NCBI GenBank assembly: GCA_900769345.1
Contig: CAAGGJ010000031.1
Location: 1-30,974, forward strand
DNA length: 30,974 nucleotides
Direction: 5' to 3'
Origin: Bacteroidales bacterium
Lineage (GTDB): Bacteria > Bacteroidota > Bacteroidia > Bacteroidales > Muribaculaceae
In this document: positions 7,195 through 14,590 of the stretch, piece by piece
Numbering within the stretch: position 1 is the first letter of the stretch
Layout: each line of letters opens with the position of its first letter
Made by a program: the position numbers and the translations under genes
Notes under the pieces: generated by a model
Database searches by the model: none
Told to the model about the DNA's origin: nothing
What the model saw: only the letters and a program-made list of their open reading frames with translations

Positions 7195-8328
7195 ATGGAA
7201 TTTGAATTAATTGTAGCAAGTGGCGGTGGCACAAATGCGAGAGCTGGAGTCATCACCACCGACCACGGAAAAATAGAAACCCCAATATTTATGCCTGTAG
7301 GCACTGCTGGCACAGTAAAGGCTGTTCATCAGCATGAGTTGCGCGATGATGTCAAGGCGCAGATTATTCTTGGCAACACCTATCATTTGTATTTGCGCCC
7401 GGGTATGGACATTATTGAGCAAGCCGGAGGGTTGCATAAGTTCAACGGTTGGGATAAACCTATATTGACCGACAGCGGTGGTTTTCAGGTTTTTTCATTG
7501 TCAGCAAACAGGAAGCTGAAAGAAGAAGGCGCATATTTCAGAAGCCACATCGATGGCTCGAAGCATTTGTTCACACCCGAGAAGGTGGTTGACATACAAC
7601 GCTCCATTGGTAGTGACATTATGATGGCACTCGATGAATGTCCGTCTGGCAAGTCGGATTATAACTACGCAAAGAAATCGTTGGAGCTTACTCTGCGATG
7701 GTTGAAGCGCGGGTGGAATCACTTCAATGCCACCTCGCCTAAGTATGGACATTCGCAGGCATTTTTCCCGATTGTGCAAGGATGTGTTTATGCTGATTTG
7801 CGTAGAGAGTCGGCAAAGTTTGTGAGCGACCTGGGTGCAGAAGGTAATGCAATAGGCGGCTTGGCAGTTGGCGAACCGGCAGAGAAGATGTATGAGATGA
7901 TTGAGGTGGTGAATGATATTTTGCCACAAAACAAACCTCGCTATTTGATGGGAGTGGGCACACCTGCAAACATTCTTGAAGCTATCGACAGAGGTGTGGA
8001 TATGATGGACTGTGTTATGCCTACGCGCAATGGCCGCAACGGCATGTTGTTCACACGTCACGGAATAATGAATATGCGCAACAAAAAGTGGGCTGATGAT
8101 TTCTCTCCTATTCAGGAAGATGGACCGTCGTATGTCGACAGGGCGTATTCAAAGGCTTATCTTCGTCATTTGTTTGTCAGTCAGGAAATATTGGCATTGC
8201 AGATAGCAAGTATTCATAATTTGGCATTCTATTTGTGGCTTGTGCAGGAAGCCCGCAAACATATTATTGCCGGCGACTTTAAGCCATGGAAAGAGGAAAT
8301 GGTTGTTAATGTTACAAGGAGGTTGTAG
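7195..8328 (+). CDS. tgt: Queuine tRNA-ribosyltransferase (tRNA-guanine transglycosylase)
   Basis: 377-aa TIM-barrel enzyme that swaps guanine-34 for preQ1 in tRNAs with GUN anticodons, in queuosine synthesis. Visible are the general acid-base aspartate D93 in LTDSGGFQVFS, the substrate loop QGCVYADLR, GGLAVGE, and the nucleophile D272 in DMMDCVMPTRNGRNG. In bacterial Tgt three cysteines and one histidine bind zinc in a C-terminal module. Here the equivalent positions read G310, S312 and D315, and only H341 (in IHNLAFY) remains, so the site cannot hold zinc in the usual way. The surrounding fold (AYSKAYLRHLF) is intact. The stop is 2 nt before the lptG-like start. Confidence 0.96.
   Translation: MEFELIVASGGGTNARAGVITTDHGKIETPIFMPVGTAGTVKAVHQHELRDDVKAQIILGNTYHLYLRPGMDIIEQAGGLHKFNGWDKPILTDSGGFQVFSLSANRKLKEEGAYFRSHIDGSKHLFTPEKVVDIQRSIGSDIMMALDECPSGKSDYNYAKKSLELTLRWLKRGWNHFNATSPKYGHSQAFFPIVQGCVYADLRRESAKFVSDLGAEGNAIGGLAVGEPAEKMYEMIEVVNDILPQNKPRYLMGVGTPANILEAIDRGVDMMDCVMPTRNGRNGMLFTRHGIMNMRNKKWADDFSPIQEDGPSYVDRAYSKAYLRHLFVSQEILALQIASIHNLAFYLWLVQEARKHIIAGDFKPWKEEMVVNVTRRL
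8316..8322 (+). promoter_or_regulatory. Shine-Dalgarno sequence before the TTG start of the LptF/G gene
   Basis: AAGGAGG lies 8 nt before the TTG at 8331 and inside the last codons of tgt. Strong Shine-Dalgarno sequences are rare in Bacteroidota, so it supports the TTG start. It could also be a by-product of the Arg-Arg codons at the Tgt C terminus. Confidence 0.45.
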
Positions 8329-8330
8329 AA

Positions 8331-9485
8331 TTGAAATCGGTTATTTTAAATAAGCTGTTCAAGCGGAAATCCAAAACGGGCATGCGGGACGACAAGACTG
8401 CAAAGAAACCACTGATTAAAATTTTCGATTTATATATAATGCGGAAATTTTTAGGGTCATTTGTTTTTTCGATTATCTTGTTGTTGGCGATTGTTGTGTT
8501 GTTCGACGTAAACGAAAAACTTGATGCCATTATTAATGCACCGCTAAAAGCCACAGTATTTCAGTATTATTGGAACTATTTGCCATATTTCGCCAATCAG
8601 TTTAGTCCGCTGTTCACCTTCATTGCGGTGATTTTCTTCACGTCGAAGTTGACCGACCATAGTGAAATTATTGCCATACTGTCAAGTGGCATTAGCTTTA
8701 GGCGTTTGGCTGTGCCATATATGGTTACGGCTTGTATTATTGCCGTATTTTCGTTTGTTTTGGCATCGTATGTCATTCCTCCTGCCAACATCAAACGAAT
8801 TGCCTACACTAACCAATGGGTAAAGAACAAGCGCGTTGATTACGGCAGCAACATCCAGCTTCAGGTTTCGCCCGGTATAGTGGCTTATATGGCTCAGTAC
8901 GACAATATTGCAAAGACGGGCTACAAGTTTTCGCTTGATGAGTTTGAGGGCAAAGAGTTGAAGTCGAGGTTGACGGCACAGTCGATTCGTTACGATACAC
9001 TTTATAGATGGAATATTAGAGATTATTCAATTCGCCATTTCAAAGGTTTGCGAGAAACCATTGAGCGAGGAACTTCGCGCGACACCATCATTGAGATTGA
9101 ACCTCGCGATTTCTTGATTTCGCAAAACGACCAAGAAACATTAACTAACAAGGAGTTGAGCGAGTATATTAATCGCCAAAAGAAGAGGGGGGTGTCGAAT
9201 ATCAAGAGCTTTGAAATTGAACTTGAACGGCGATATGCAATGATTGCTGCATCGTTTATACTTACGGTAATCGGGTTGTCGTTGTCGTCGAAGAAGGTTA
9301 AAGGAGGCATGGGCGTGAATATTGGAGTCGGGTTGCTTTTGAGTTTTTCCTATATTCTGTTTATGACAGTGACGTCGTCGTTTGCCATTTCTGGCATTAC
9401 ATCGCCTCGTGTGGCTATGTGGATTCCGAATATTATTTATATTGTCATAGCAATATATCTATATAGAAAAGCCCAAAAACAATAA
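8331..9485 (+). CDS. LptF/LptG family permease (YjgP/YjgQ)
   Basis: 384-aa inner-membrane permease of the LPS export ABC transporter, expected to pair with a second LptF/G subunit and with LptB. The N-terminal part has the family start DLYIMRKFLGSF followed by three membrane spans. A periplasmic beta-rich domain covers about residues 165-285, and three further spans lie between about 305 and 380. The start is a TTG 2 nt after tgt, with AAGGAGG ahead. The next in-frame ATG (8382) would still keep the conserved start, so the exact N terminus is uncertain. I cannot tell LptF from LptG. It is cotranscribed with tgt and ends at a hairpin shared with asnB. Confidence 0.88.
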   Translation: MKSVILNKLFKRKSKTGMRDDKTAKKPLIKIFDLYIMRKFLGSFVFSIILLLAIVVLFDVNEKLDAIINAPLKATVFQYYWNYLPYFANQFSPLFTFIAVIFFTSKLTDHSEIIAILSSGISFRRLAVPYMVTACIIAVFSFVLASYVIPPANIKRIAYTNQWVKNKRVDYGSNIQLQVSPGIVAYMAQYDNIAKTGYKFSLDEFEGKELKSRLTAQSIRYDTLYRWNIRDYSIRHFKGLRETIERGTSRDTIIEIEPRDFLISQNDQETLTNKELSEYINRQKKRGVSNIKSFEIELERRYAMIAASFILTVIGLSLSSKKVKGGMGVNIGVGLLLSFSYILFMTVTSSFAISGITSPRVAMWIPNIIYIVIAIYLYRKAQKQ

Positions 9486-9502
9486 GTTTTTTGCTTAAAA
9501 AT

Positions 9503-9543
9503 AATCAGCGCTGCACCACGAAGTTCCTGGTACAGCGCTGATT
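9503..9543. terminator. Bidirectional terminator between the LptF/G gene and asnB
   Basis: AATCAGCGCTG (9503-9513) pairs perfectly with CAGCGCTGATT (9533-9543), with an inner ACCA/TGGT pairing. A-rich sequence flanks it on the left and T-rich sequence on the right, so it can stop transcription from both convergent genes. Confidence 0.8.
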
Positions 9544-9572
9544 TGTATTTTTGTATAAAGAGCGATTGGGGC

Positions 9573-11237
9573 TTAATATGCATCGTTGTGTACACCCTTG
9601 ATTGCTCTGCCCGAAGGCTCATTCATGTTTTTGAACGATTGGTCCCAAGCCAGAGCCTCAGCGGTGCTGCATGCCACGGATGGCACCGAAGGCACGCACA
9701 GCGCAGCTGTTTGCGATGGGAATAGCTCTTCAAAAATTGTTCGGTAGTAATACTCCTCTTTGTTTCGAGGCGTGTTTATTGGGAAACGGCGAGCGGCGTT
9801 GCGCATCATTTCGTCGGAAACCTTCGAAGCGGTGATTTCTTTGAGCGAATCTATCCAACTATAGCCAACGCCGTCGGAAAACTGCTCCTTTTGGCGCCAT
9901 GCAATTTCTTTTGGAATGTAGTCCTCAAATGCTTTGCGCAGAATCCATTTTTCCATTTTTCCGTCCTTCGACATTTTATCCTCAGGATTGAGTCGCATTG
10001 CCACGTCAAGAAATTCCTTGTCGAGGAACGGCACGCGACCTTCAACTCCCCACGCCGACAGCGACTTGTTGGCGCGGAGGCAGTCGTAAAGGTGCAGTTT
10101 GCTGATTTTTCGCACTGTTTCTTCGTGGAATTCCTTTGCGTTAGGGGCTTTGTGGAAATATAGGTAACCGCCAAATATCTCATCTGCACCTTCGCCCGAA
10201 AGCACCATCTTTATGCCCATCGACTTAATTACGCGTGCAAGCAAATACATTGGGGTAGAAGCTCTCACGGTGGTAACGTCGTAGGTTTCGATGTAATAAA
10301 TCACATCACGGATTGCGTCAAGTCCTTCCTGAACGGTGTAGTTGATTTCGTGATGTACTGTGCCTATATAGTCTGCCACTTTGCGCGCCGCTGCCAAGTC
10401 TGGGGCACCTTTAAGACCTACTGCAAATGAGTGCAGGCGAGGCCACCAAGCTTCTTGTTGACTTTGAGTTTCAATACGGCGACGCGAAAATTTGTTGGCA
10501 ATTGCCGAGATTACTGAGGAGTCGAGTCCGCCAGACAGGAGCACGCCATAAGGCACGTCGCTCATCAGTTGACGTTTCACGGCATCTTCTAATGCATTGC
10601 GCAGCACATCGATGTCGGAAACATTATTCTTTACTGCATCGTAGCTTTGCCAGTCGCGTTCATACCATCGTTTCATTACACGAGTGTTACTGTCGTAGCT
10701 GTGTCCGGGCAAGAATGGTTCTATTTCTTTGCAGTATCCTTCAAGGGCTTTCAGTTCCGAAGCAAAGAATGTGTTGCCATGATTGTCGAAACCCATATAC
10801 AAAGGAATTACTCCAATGGGGTCGCGAGCTACAAGAAAATAATCGTTGGTTTTGTCGTAAAGCGCAAATGCAAATATTCCGCTTAACTTTTCGAGAAAAT
10901 CGCTACCGTATTTTTTGTAAAGAGCAAGCACCACTTCGCAGTCGCTGCCTGTTTGAAATTCATATTCGTCAGCTAATTCTTTTCGAATATCTTGATGGTT
11001 GTAGATTTCGCCATTTACGGTTAGAATTACGTCTTCGTCCTTGGTTTTGAGCGGCTGCCCGCCTGATTGTGGGTCGACTATCGATAACCGTTCGTGTGCC
11101 ATGATTGCATTGTCGGAAACATATATGCCCGACCAGTCGGGACCACGATGACGAATTTTCTTAGACATTGATAGCACTTGCTGTCGCATTTCTTGAGTTC
11201 CAATCTTCTCTCCGAATGCTGCTACTATTCCGCACAT
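9573..11237 (-). CDS. asnB: Asparagine synthetase B, glutamine-hydrolysing
   Basis: 554-aa two-domain amidotransferase that makes asparagine from aspartate, glutamine and ATP. The N-terminal class II glutaminase begins MCGIVAAFG, where Cys2 becomes the nucleophile after Met removal, and contains NGEIYNH and SDCE. The synthetase domain has the ATP pyrophosphatase loop SGGLDSS (235-241), LSGEGADEIFGGY, and RVPFLDKEF. The length matches E. coli AsnB (554 aa). The N-terminal Cys2 and complete motifs separate it from antibiotic or capsule AsnB paralogues. It is monocistronic with its own promoter and a terminator shared with the LptF/G gene. Confidence 0.96.
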   Translation of the reverse strand: MCGIVAAFGEKIGTQEMRQQVLSMSKKIRHRGPDWSGIYVSDNAIMAHERLSIVDPQSGGQPLKTKDEDVILTVNGEIYNHQDIRKELADEYEFQTGSDCEVVLALYKKYGSDFLEKLSGIFAFALYDKTNDYFLVARDPIGVIPLYMGFDNHGNTFFASELKALEGYCKEIEPFLPGHSYDSNTRVMKRWYERDWQSYDAVKNNVSDIDVLRNALEDAVKRQLMSDVPYGVLLSGGLDSSVISAIANKFSRRRIETQSQQEAWWPRLHSFAVGLKGAPDLAAARKVADYIGTVHHEINYTVQEGLDAIRDVIYYIETYDVTTVRASTPMYLLARVIKSMGIKMVLSGEGADEIFGGYLYFHKAPNAKEFHEETVRKISKLHLYDCLRANKSLSAWGVEGRVPFLDKEFLDVAMRLNPEDKMSKDGKMEKWILRKAFEDYIPKEIAWRQKEQFSDGVGYSWIDSLKEITASKVSDEMMRNAARRFPINTPRNKEEYYYRTIFEELFPSQTAALCVPSVPSVACSTAEALAWDQSFKNMNEPSGRAIKGVHNDAY

Positions 11238-11285
11238 ATTTTTCTGTTTTAATGTTGTTATATGAAATTATATTTATTTGTAGTG

Positions 11286-11317
11286 CAAATTTACTACATT
11301 CCAAGCAATCTGCCAAA
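11286..11317 (-). promoter_or_regulatory. Promoter of asnB
   Basis: On the minus strand TTTG (11314-11317), a 20-nt spacer and TAAATTTG (11286-11293) match exactly. The leader to the start codon at 11237 is about 45 nt. Confidence 0.7.
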
Positions 11318-11432
11318 TAAATATTTTAAAATCTATCAAAATGATAGGTGAATTTTAAAATTAGTGGCATATTGTATGTGCAAATCTGCTTTTGTTGCAG
11401 ATGTTTATAATAAAGATATAAAATGAAAGACT

Positions 11433-11440
11433 TATCTTTG
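11433..11440 (+). promoter_or_regulatory. Possible -7 element of the small lipoprotein gene
   Basis: TATCTTTG matches TAnnTTTG, but no TTTG lies at the usual distance upstream. It is 13 nt before the first ATG (11454) and 25 nt before the alternative ATG at 11466. Confidence 0.3.
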
Positions 11441-11453
11441 TGTAACCATAATA

Positions 11454-12080
11454 ATGATGACGAATATGAAACCATTTTTTTTGATATATATTGCTGTTTT
11501 CGTATTGGTGGGTGTTTCGTGTCAGCAGAAGCGCTCGCATGTATGTGAAATTTCGATTGATGTATCGCAGGATGCCGAGGATAGCTTGTCGGTTTACTGT
11601 TATGAACCCGATTATAACCGTTCGAGAATTATTTTCACCGGCAAGATTGTAGATGGACATTTGTTGTTGAGTGATAACAACAACACTGGAGTTTCGCGAG
11701 TGGCTTATTTTTTATGCGGAGAAGATACGGTGGCACATTATTTTGTGTTGGAACCTGGCAGGGTGGATATTGCCATTGAAAAAGAACGTATTCGCATTCA
11801 AGGGTCGCGTTCCAACTACGATTTGTTTTGTTTTCGCAACTCTATAAAAAGAATCGACTGTGAGCGCAAGCGCATAAAAGATAGTTACTTGAAGGATGTG
11901 CGCGATAGCGTATTGAATGAGACTGTGGAGATGGCTGCATTTACACGCGATAGTGTGTTGGCCGATAGTGTGCAGCGATTGTTGGTGCAGCGAATCGGCA
12001 GGGGAGACGCAGTGTCGAGGATATTAAAAGAGCAGTACTCCTCGAGGCTTACAGCGGCATCATGGGAAAAAATAAAATGA
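11454..12080 (+). CDS. DUF4369-like lipoprotein without a thioredoxin domain
   Basis: 208-aa predicted lipoprotein. A hydrophobic signal segment ends in the lipobox LVGVSC, with lipidated Cys23. Residues about 30-115 resemble the beta-sandwich DUF4369 domain: DSLSVYCYEPDY, FTGKIVDGHLLLS and YFVLEPGRVDIAIEKERIRIQGS fit its usual pattern. A charged helical region follows to the end. In Bacteroidota this domain is usually fused to a thioredoxin/AhpC-like domain. Here nothing with a CxxC motif follows, so the protein is a stand-alone version. The start may be ATG 11454 or the ATG at 11466 (MKPFF), which gives a more typical lipoprotein signal. Function unknown. Confidence 0.75.
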   Translation: MMTNMKPFFLIYIAVFVLVGVSCQQKRSHVCEISIDVSQDAEDSLSVYCYEPDYNRSRIIFTGKIVDGHLLLSDNNNTGVSRVAYFLCGEDTVAHYFVLEPGRVDIAIEKERIRIQGSRSNYDLFCFRNSIKRIDCERKRIKDSYLKDVRDSVLNETVEMAAFTRDSVLADSVQRLLVQRIGRGDAVSRILKEQYSSRLTAASWEKIK

Positions 12081-12092
12081 GGTGAAGTAAAG

Positions 12093-12130
12093 AATGCGAC
12101 GTAAATTCCAAATGAAATTTACGTCGCATT
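12093..12130. terminator. Hairpin between the lipoprotein gene and rplI
   Basis: A perfect 15-bp inverted repeat, AATGCGACGTAAATT (12093-12107) with AATTTACGTCGCATT (12116-12130), has an 8-nt loop. It sits between two convergent genes, where a shared terminator is expected. No clear U-run follows on either strand. Confidence 0.65.
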
Positions 12131-12156
12131 AGTATAGGAATAATAAAAATTCTTGA

Positions 12157-12600
12157 TTATTCAGCTACAACTTCGAAAGGAATTTCAACAGAAACTTCCT
12201 TGTGGAATTTGATAGTTGCAGTGTATTTGCCAACTTCCTTAACAGCTTCCTTGATAGAAATGAGCTTGCGGTCAACAGTGTGACCAGCTTGTTCAAGAGC
12301 GTCGGCAATCTGAATGGTGTTAACCGAACCAAAGATAGTGCCATTTGCGCTAACCTTTGCAGCAATGGTGAGGCTTACGCCTTCGAGAGCTGCAGCAGCA
12401 GCTTCAGCATCAGCTTTGAGCTTGGCAATTTTGTGAGCACGTTGCTTGAGGTTTTCTGCAAGCACTTTAAGCGCAGATTCCGAAGCAATAACTGCTTTGC
12501 CGGTAGGGATGAGGTAGTTGCGACCGTAACCGCTTTTCACATCAACAACGTCGTCCTTATAACCAAGGTTTGCGACATCTTCTTTCAATATAATTTTCAT
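12157..12600 (-). CDS. rplI: 50S ribosomal protein L9
   Basis: 147-aa large-subunit protein. The N-terminal rRNA-binding domain begins MKIILKEDVANLGYKDDVVDVKSGYGRNYLIP, the family signature, followed by a long Ala/Glu/Lys-rich connecting helix (about 45-78) and a C-terminal domain with SVNTIQIADALEQAGHTVDRKLI. Length is normal. It is the last gene of the rpsF-rpsR-rplI operon, 26 nt after rpsR. Confidence 0.98.
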   Translation of the reverse strand: MKIILKEDVANLGYKDDVVDVKSGYGRNYLIPTGKAVIASESALKVLAENLKQRAHKIAKLKADAEAAAAALEGVSLTIAAKVSANGTIFGSVNTIQIADALEQAGHTVDRKLISIKEAVKEVGKYTATIKFHKEVSVEIPFEVVAE

Positions 12601-12626
12601 AAATAATGTTCCTCCAGAATTTAAAA

Positions 12627-12896
12627 TTATTTCATCAAATCGGTAACGTAAGGAAGAAGTGCAAGGTGGCGAGCACGCTTAACTGCTTGTGACACTCTTC
12701 TTTGGAACTTCAGCGAAGTGCCGGTGATGCGACGAGGAAGGATTTTTCCTTGTTCGTTCAAGAACTTCTTGAGGAATTCAGGGTCCTTGTAGTCGATGTA
12801 CTTGATTCCGCTTCTCTTAAAACGGCAGTATTTCTTTTTCTTCACGTCCACTGACAGTGGAGTAAGATATCTGATTTCTGATTGAGCTTGTGACAT
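12627..12896 (-). CDS. rpsR: 30S ribosomal protein S18
   Basis: 89-aa small-subunit protein that pairs with S6 on the platform of the 30S subunit. Family signatures are CRFKRSGIKYIDYKDPEFLKKF and GKILPRRITGTSLKFQRRVSQAVKRARHLALLPY. It lies 18 nt after rpsF and 26 nt before rplI, the common bacterial order. Confidence 0.98.
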   Translation of the reverse strand: MSQAQSEIRYLTPLSVDVKKKKYCRFKRSGIKYIDYKDPEFLKKFLNEQGKILPRRITGTSLKFQRRVSQAVKRARHLALLPYVTDLMK

Positions 12897-12914
12897 GTTT
12901 TTTCCTCCTAAAAA

Positions 12915-13268
12915 TTATTCGTTAGTAGTTGCTTTTGCAGCAGACTTCAGGCTGCGTCTCTTAGCGGCGTATTCAGCTGCATTCTTGTCAAGACGGAATA
13001 CCAAGAAACGAAGTACTTTCTCGTCGCGACGGAAAGCAGTTTCGAGTTGCTTTACAATTGTTGGTTCGCCGTCAAACTCAATGAGAGTGTAAAATCCGGT
13101 AGATTTGTGTTGAATTGGATAAGCGAGCTTGCGCAGGCCCCAGTTTTCTTCATTGACAATTTCTGCACCGTTCTTGGTGAGAACTGCCTTGAATTTTTCT
13201 ACCGCTTCCTTCATCTGTGCATCAGACAAAACGGGAGTTAAAATGAAAACGGTTTCGTAATGATTCAT
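12915..13268 (-). CDS. rpsF: 30S ribosomal protein S6
   Basis: 117-aa small-subunit protein with a ferredoxin-like fold. MNHYETVFILTPVLSDAQMKEAV is the family start, and ENWGLRKLAYPIQHKSTGFYTLIEF is the central signature. The tail is rich in Lys, Arg and Ala. It is the first gene of the rpsF-rpsR-rplI operon. A promoter and a structured leader of about 85 nt precede it, a place where S6-S18 feedback control is known in other bacteria. Confidence 0.98.
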   Translation of the reverse strand: MNHYETVFILTPVLSDAQMKEAVEKFKAVLTKNGAEIVNEENWGLRKLAYPIQHKSTGFYTLIEFDGEPTIVKQLETAFRRDEKVLRFLVFRLDKNAAEYAAKRRSLKSAAKATTNE

Positions 13269-13310
13269 AATTTTTTTTGAATTAAAATTTTTTTATATTT
13301 GTATAAAACT

Positions 13311-13353
13311 GCTTTTGCCGAAAGGCTTTTCTAATGCCGCAGCGCACAAAAGC
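13311..13353 (-). promoter_or_regulatory. Structured leader of the rpsF operon (candidate autoregulatory element)
   Basis: In the mRNA sense, GCUUUUG at the predicted 5' end (13353-13347) pairs perfectly with CAAAAGC (13317-13311). The same 5' arm can instead pair through GCUUUU with a second AAAAGC copy (13330-13325), and GCC-UUUC-GGC can form in between. Known S6:S18 leaders carry an unpaired CCG in a bulge. I do not see one inside this stem, so it may be a different regulatory form or a chance structure. Confidence 0.45.
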
Positions 13354-13357
13354 GGTG

Positions 13358-13388
13358 CAAAGATAGCAATTTTTATTTTCATGGCAAA
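13358..13388 (-). promoter_or_regulatory. Promoter of the rpsF-rpsR-rplI operon
   Basis: On the minus strand TTTG (13385-13388), a 19-nt spacer and TATCTTTG (13358-13365) form a consensus Bacteroidota promoter. Transcription should begin near 13353, at the foot of the leader stem. Confidence 0.72.
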
Positions 13389-13501
13389 ATTTTATTCTGT
13401 ATTAGTTGCGCTATTTTTTAAAAAATATGCTAAAAATCAGTTGAATAGAGCTGGTGCCATGTGATTTTCCGAAAAATTTTGACTGATGAGGCTCTAATTA
13501 G

Positions 13502-13533
13502 TTCGTTTTATTTGTCAATTATGAGTAATTTTG
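13502..13533 (+). promoter_or_regulatory. Probable promoter of the YIP1-smpB pair
   Basis: TAATTTTG (13526-13533) is preceded after 20 nt by TTCG (13502-13505), one mismatch from TTTG. The start codon at 13562 follows after 28 nt. Confidence 0.45.
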
Positions 13534-13561
13534 CAGTGCAAAATAAAATCAGAAAATTTGT

Positions 13562-14104
13562 ATGAGTTTGTTCGCTAACACATTGCTAATGATTGTTTCT
13601 CCATCGGTAGGATGGGAGAAGATAGGTCGTTTGAGCATTCCCACAAAGGTGCTTCAGGGGAAAGTGTATTTCCCCACATTGGCTGTACTTGCAGTGTCGA
13701 CGATGTTTGAGATGTTTTTTGGCAGCTGCACCTTGACAATTGCGGTGATTAACGCTATTATTGCATTTGCTGCTTATTTTTTCACATTCTACATCAGCAG
13801 CATGATTATGAATTTCATATCGCCAGGCGACACGCAGGATGCCAAGAACCGACTTGATAACCTCATTATTTTTGCACTGGAGTATTTGGTGCTGATAAAC
13901 ATTATTTCCAATATGCTTCCGTCGCACTTCACCATCTTGGAGTTCCTTAAGCTGTATGTGGCATTTATTTTGTTTAGAGGGTTGGATTATATCAATTATA
14001 AGGAAAAGCCGGTGTTTTTCGTTACTGTGGCCACGCTATCGGTGTTGATAATTCCGGTGGCAATTAATTATGTTTTAGGGCTGATAATTCCGGTGGCTAA
14101 TTAA
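13562..14104 (+). CDS. YIP1-family integral membrane protein
   Basis: 180-aa inner-membrane protein. An N-terminal segment with the pattern SPSVGWEKI, typical of bacterial YIP1 (PF04893) proteins, is followed by about five hydrophobic spans between residues 35 and 178. Conserved helices contain FAAYFFTFYISSMIMNFISP. Its biochemical role is unknown in bacteria. It lies 13 nt before smpB and is probably cotranscribed with it. I see no functional link to trans-translation beyond the position. Confidence 0.75.
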   Translation: MSLFANTLLMIVSPSVGWEKIGRLSIPTKVLQGKVYFPTLAVLAVSTMFEMFFGSCTLTIAVINAIIAFAAYFFTFYISSMIMNFISPGDTQDAKNRLDNLIIFALEYLVLINIISNMLPSHFTILEFLKLYVAFILFRGLDYINYKEKPVFFVTVATLSVLIIPVAINYVLGLIIPVAN

Positions 14105-14117
14105 ATGTAATACATCA

Positions 14118-14570
14118 ATGGGAAATAACAACATCAATATAAAAAATCGCAGAGCTACTTTCGATTATGAAATTGTAGAAACTTTCACTGCGGGCATCGT
14201 GCTTACAGGCACAGAAATTAAATCGATACGTTTGGGAAAGGCGAGTCTTGTTGATACTTTCTGTTATATCGAAAATGGTGAGGTGTGGCTTAAGAATATG
14301 TATGTTGCCGAATATTTTTTTGGCAGTTACAACAATCATAATGTTCGTCGCGACCGCAAATTACTACTGAACAAGAAGGAAATTGCCGAGATGCACAAAT
14401 ACAATCAGCAAAGTGGCTTTTCGCTTATTCCGCTTCGCGTATTCATTAGCGAAAAGGGCTTGGCTAAAGTGGTTGTAGCTATAGCAAAGGGTAAAAAAGA
14501 ATACGATAAACGTCAGTCAATCAAAGAGAAAGAAGACAAGCGTATGCTGGCACGACTGATGAAGAAGTAG
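14118..14570 (+). CDS. smpB: SsrA-binding protein SmpB
   Basis: 150-aa tmRNA partner that delivers tmRNA to stalled ribosomes. Signatures are NRRATFDYEIVETFTAGIVLTGTEIKSIR, GEVWLKNMYVAEY, RRDRKLLLNKKEI, and the basic C-terminal tail (GKKEYDKRQSIKEKEDKR) that inserts in the ribosomal mRNA channel. Length is normal. It is second in a pair with the YIP1 gene, and 20 nt separate its stop from the stop of the convergent methyltransferase gene. The tmRNA gene itself is not in the window. Confidence 0.97.
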   Translation: MGNNNINIKNRRATFDYEIVETFTAGIVLTGTEIKSIRLGKASLVDTFCYIENGEVWLKNMYVAEYFFGSYNNHNVRRDRKLLLNKKEIAEMHKYNQQSGFSLIPLRVFISEKGLAKVVVAIAKGKKEYDKRQSIKEKEDKRMLARLMKK

Positions 14571-14590
14571 GGCAGAAGGCAGTGTTTGGC

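Noticed and set aside
7501..8061. Minus-strand open frame of 186 codons within tgt
   Set aside because: Opposite conserved tgt motifs, no domain signature, composition typical of antisense shadow frames.
10427..11050. Plus-strand open frame of 207 codons opposite asnB
   Set aside because: Antisense to the asnB glutaminase domain; no promoter and an implausible Cys/Arg-rich composition.
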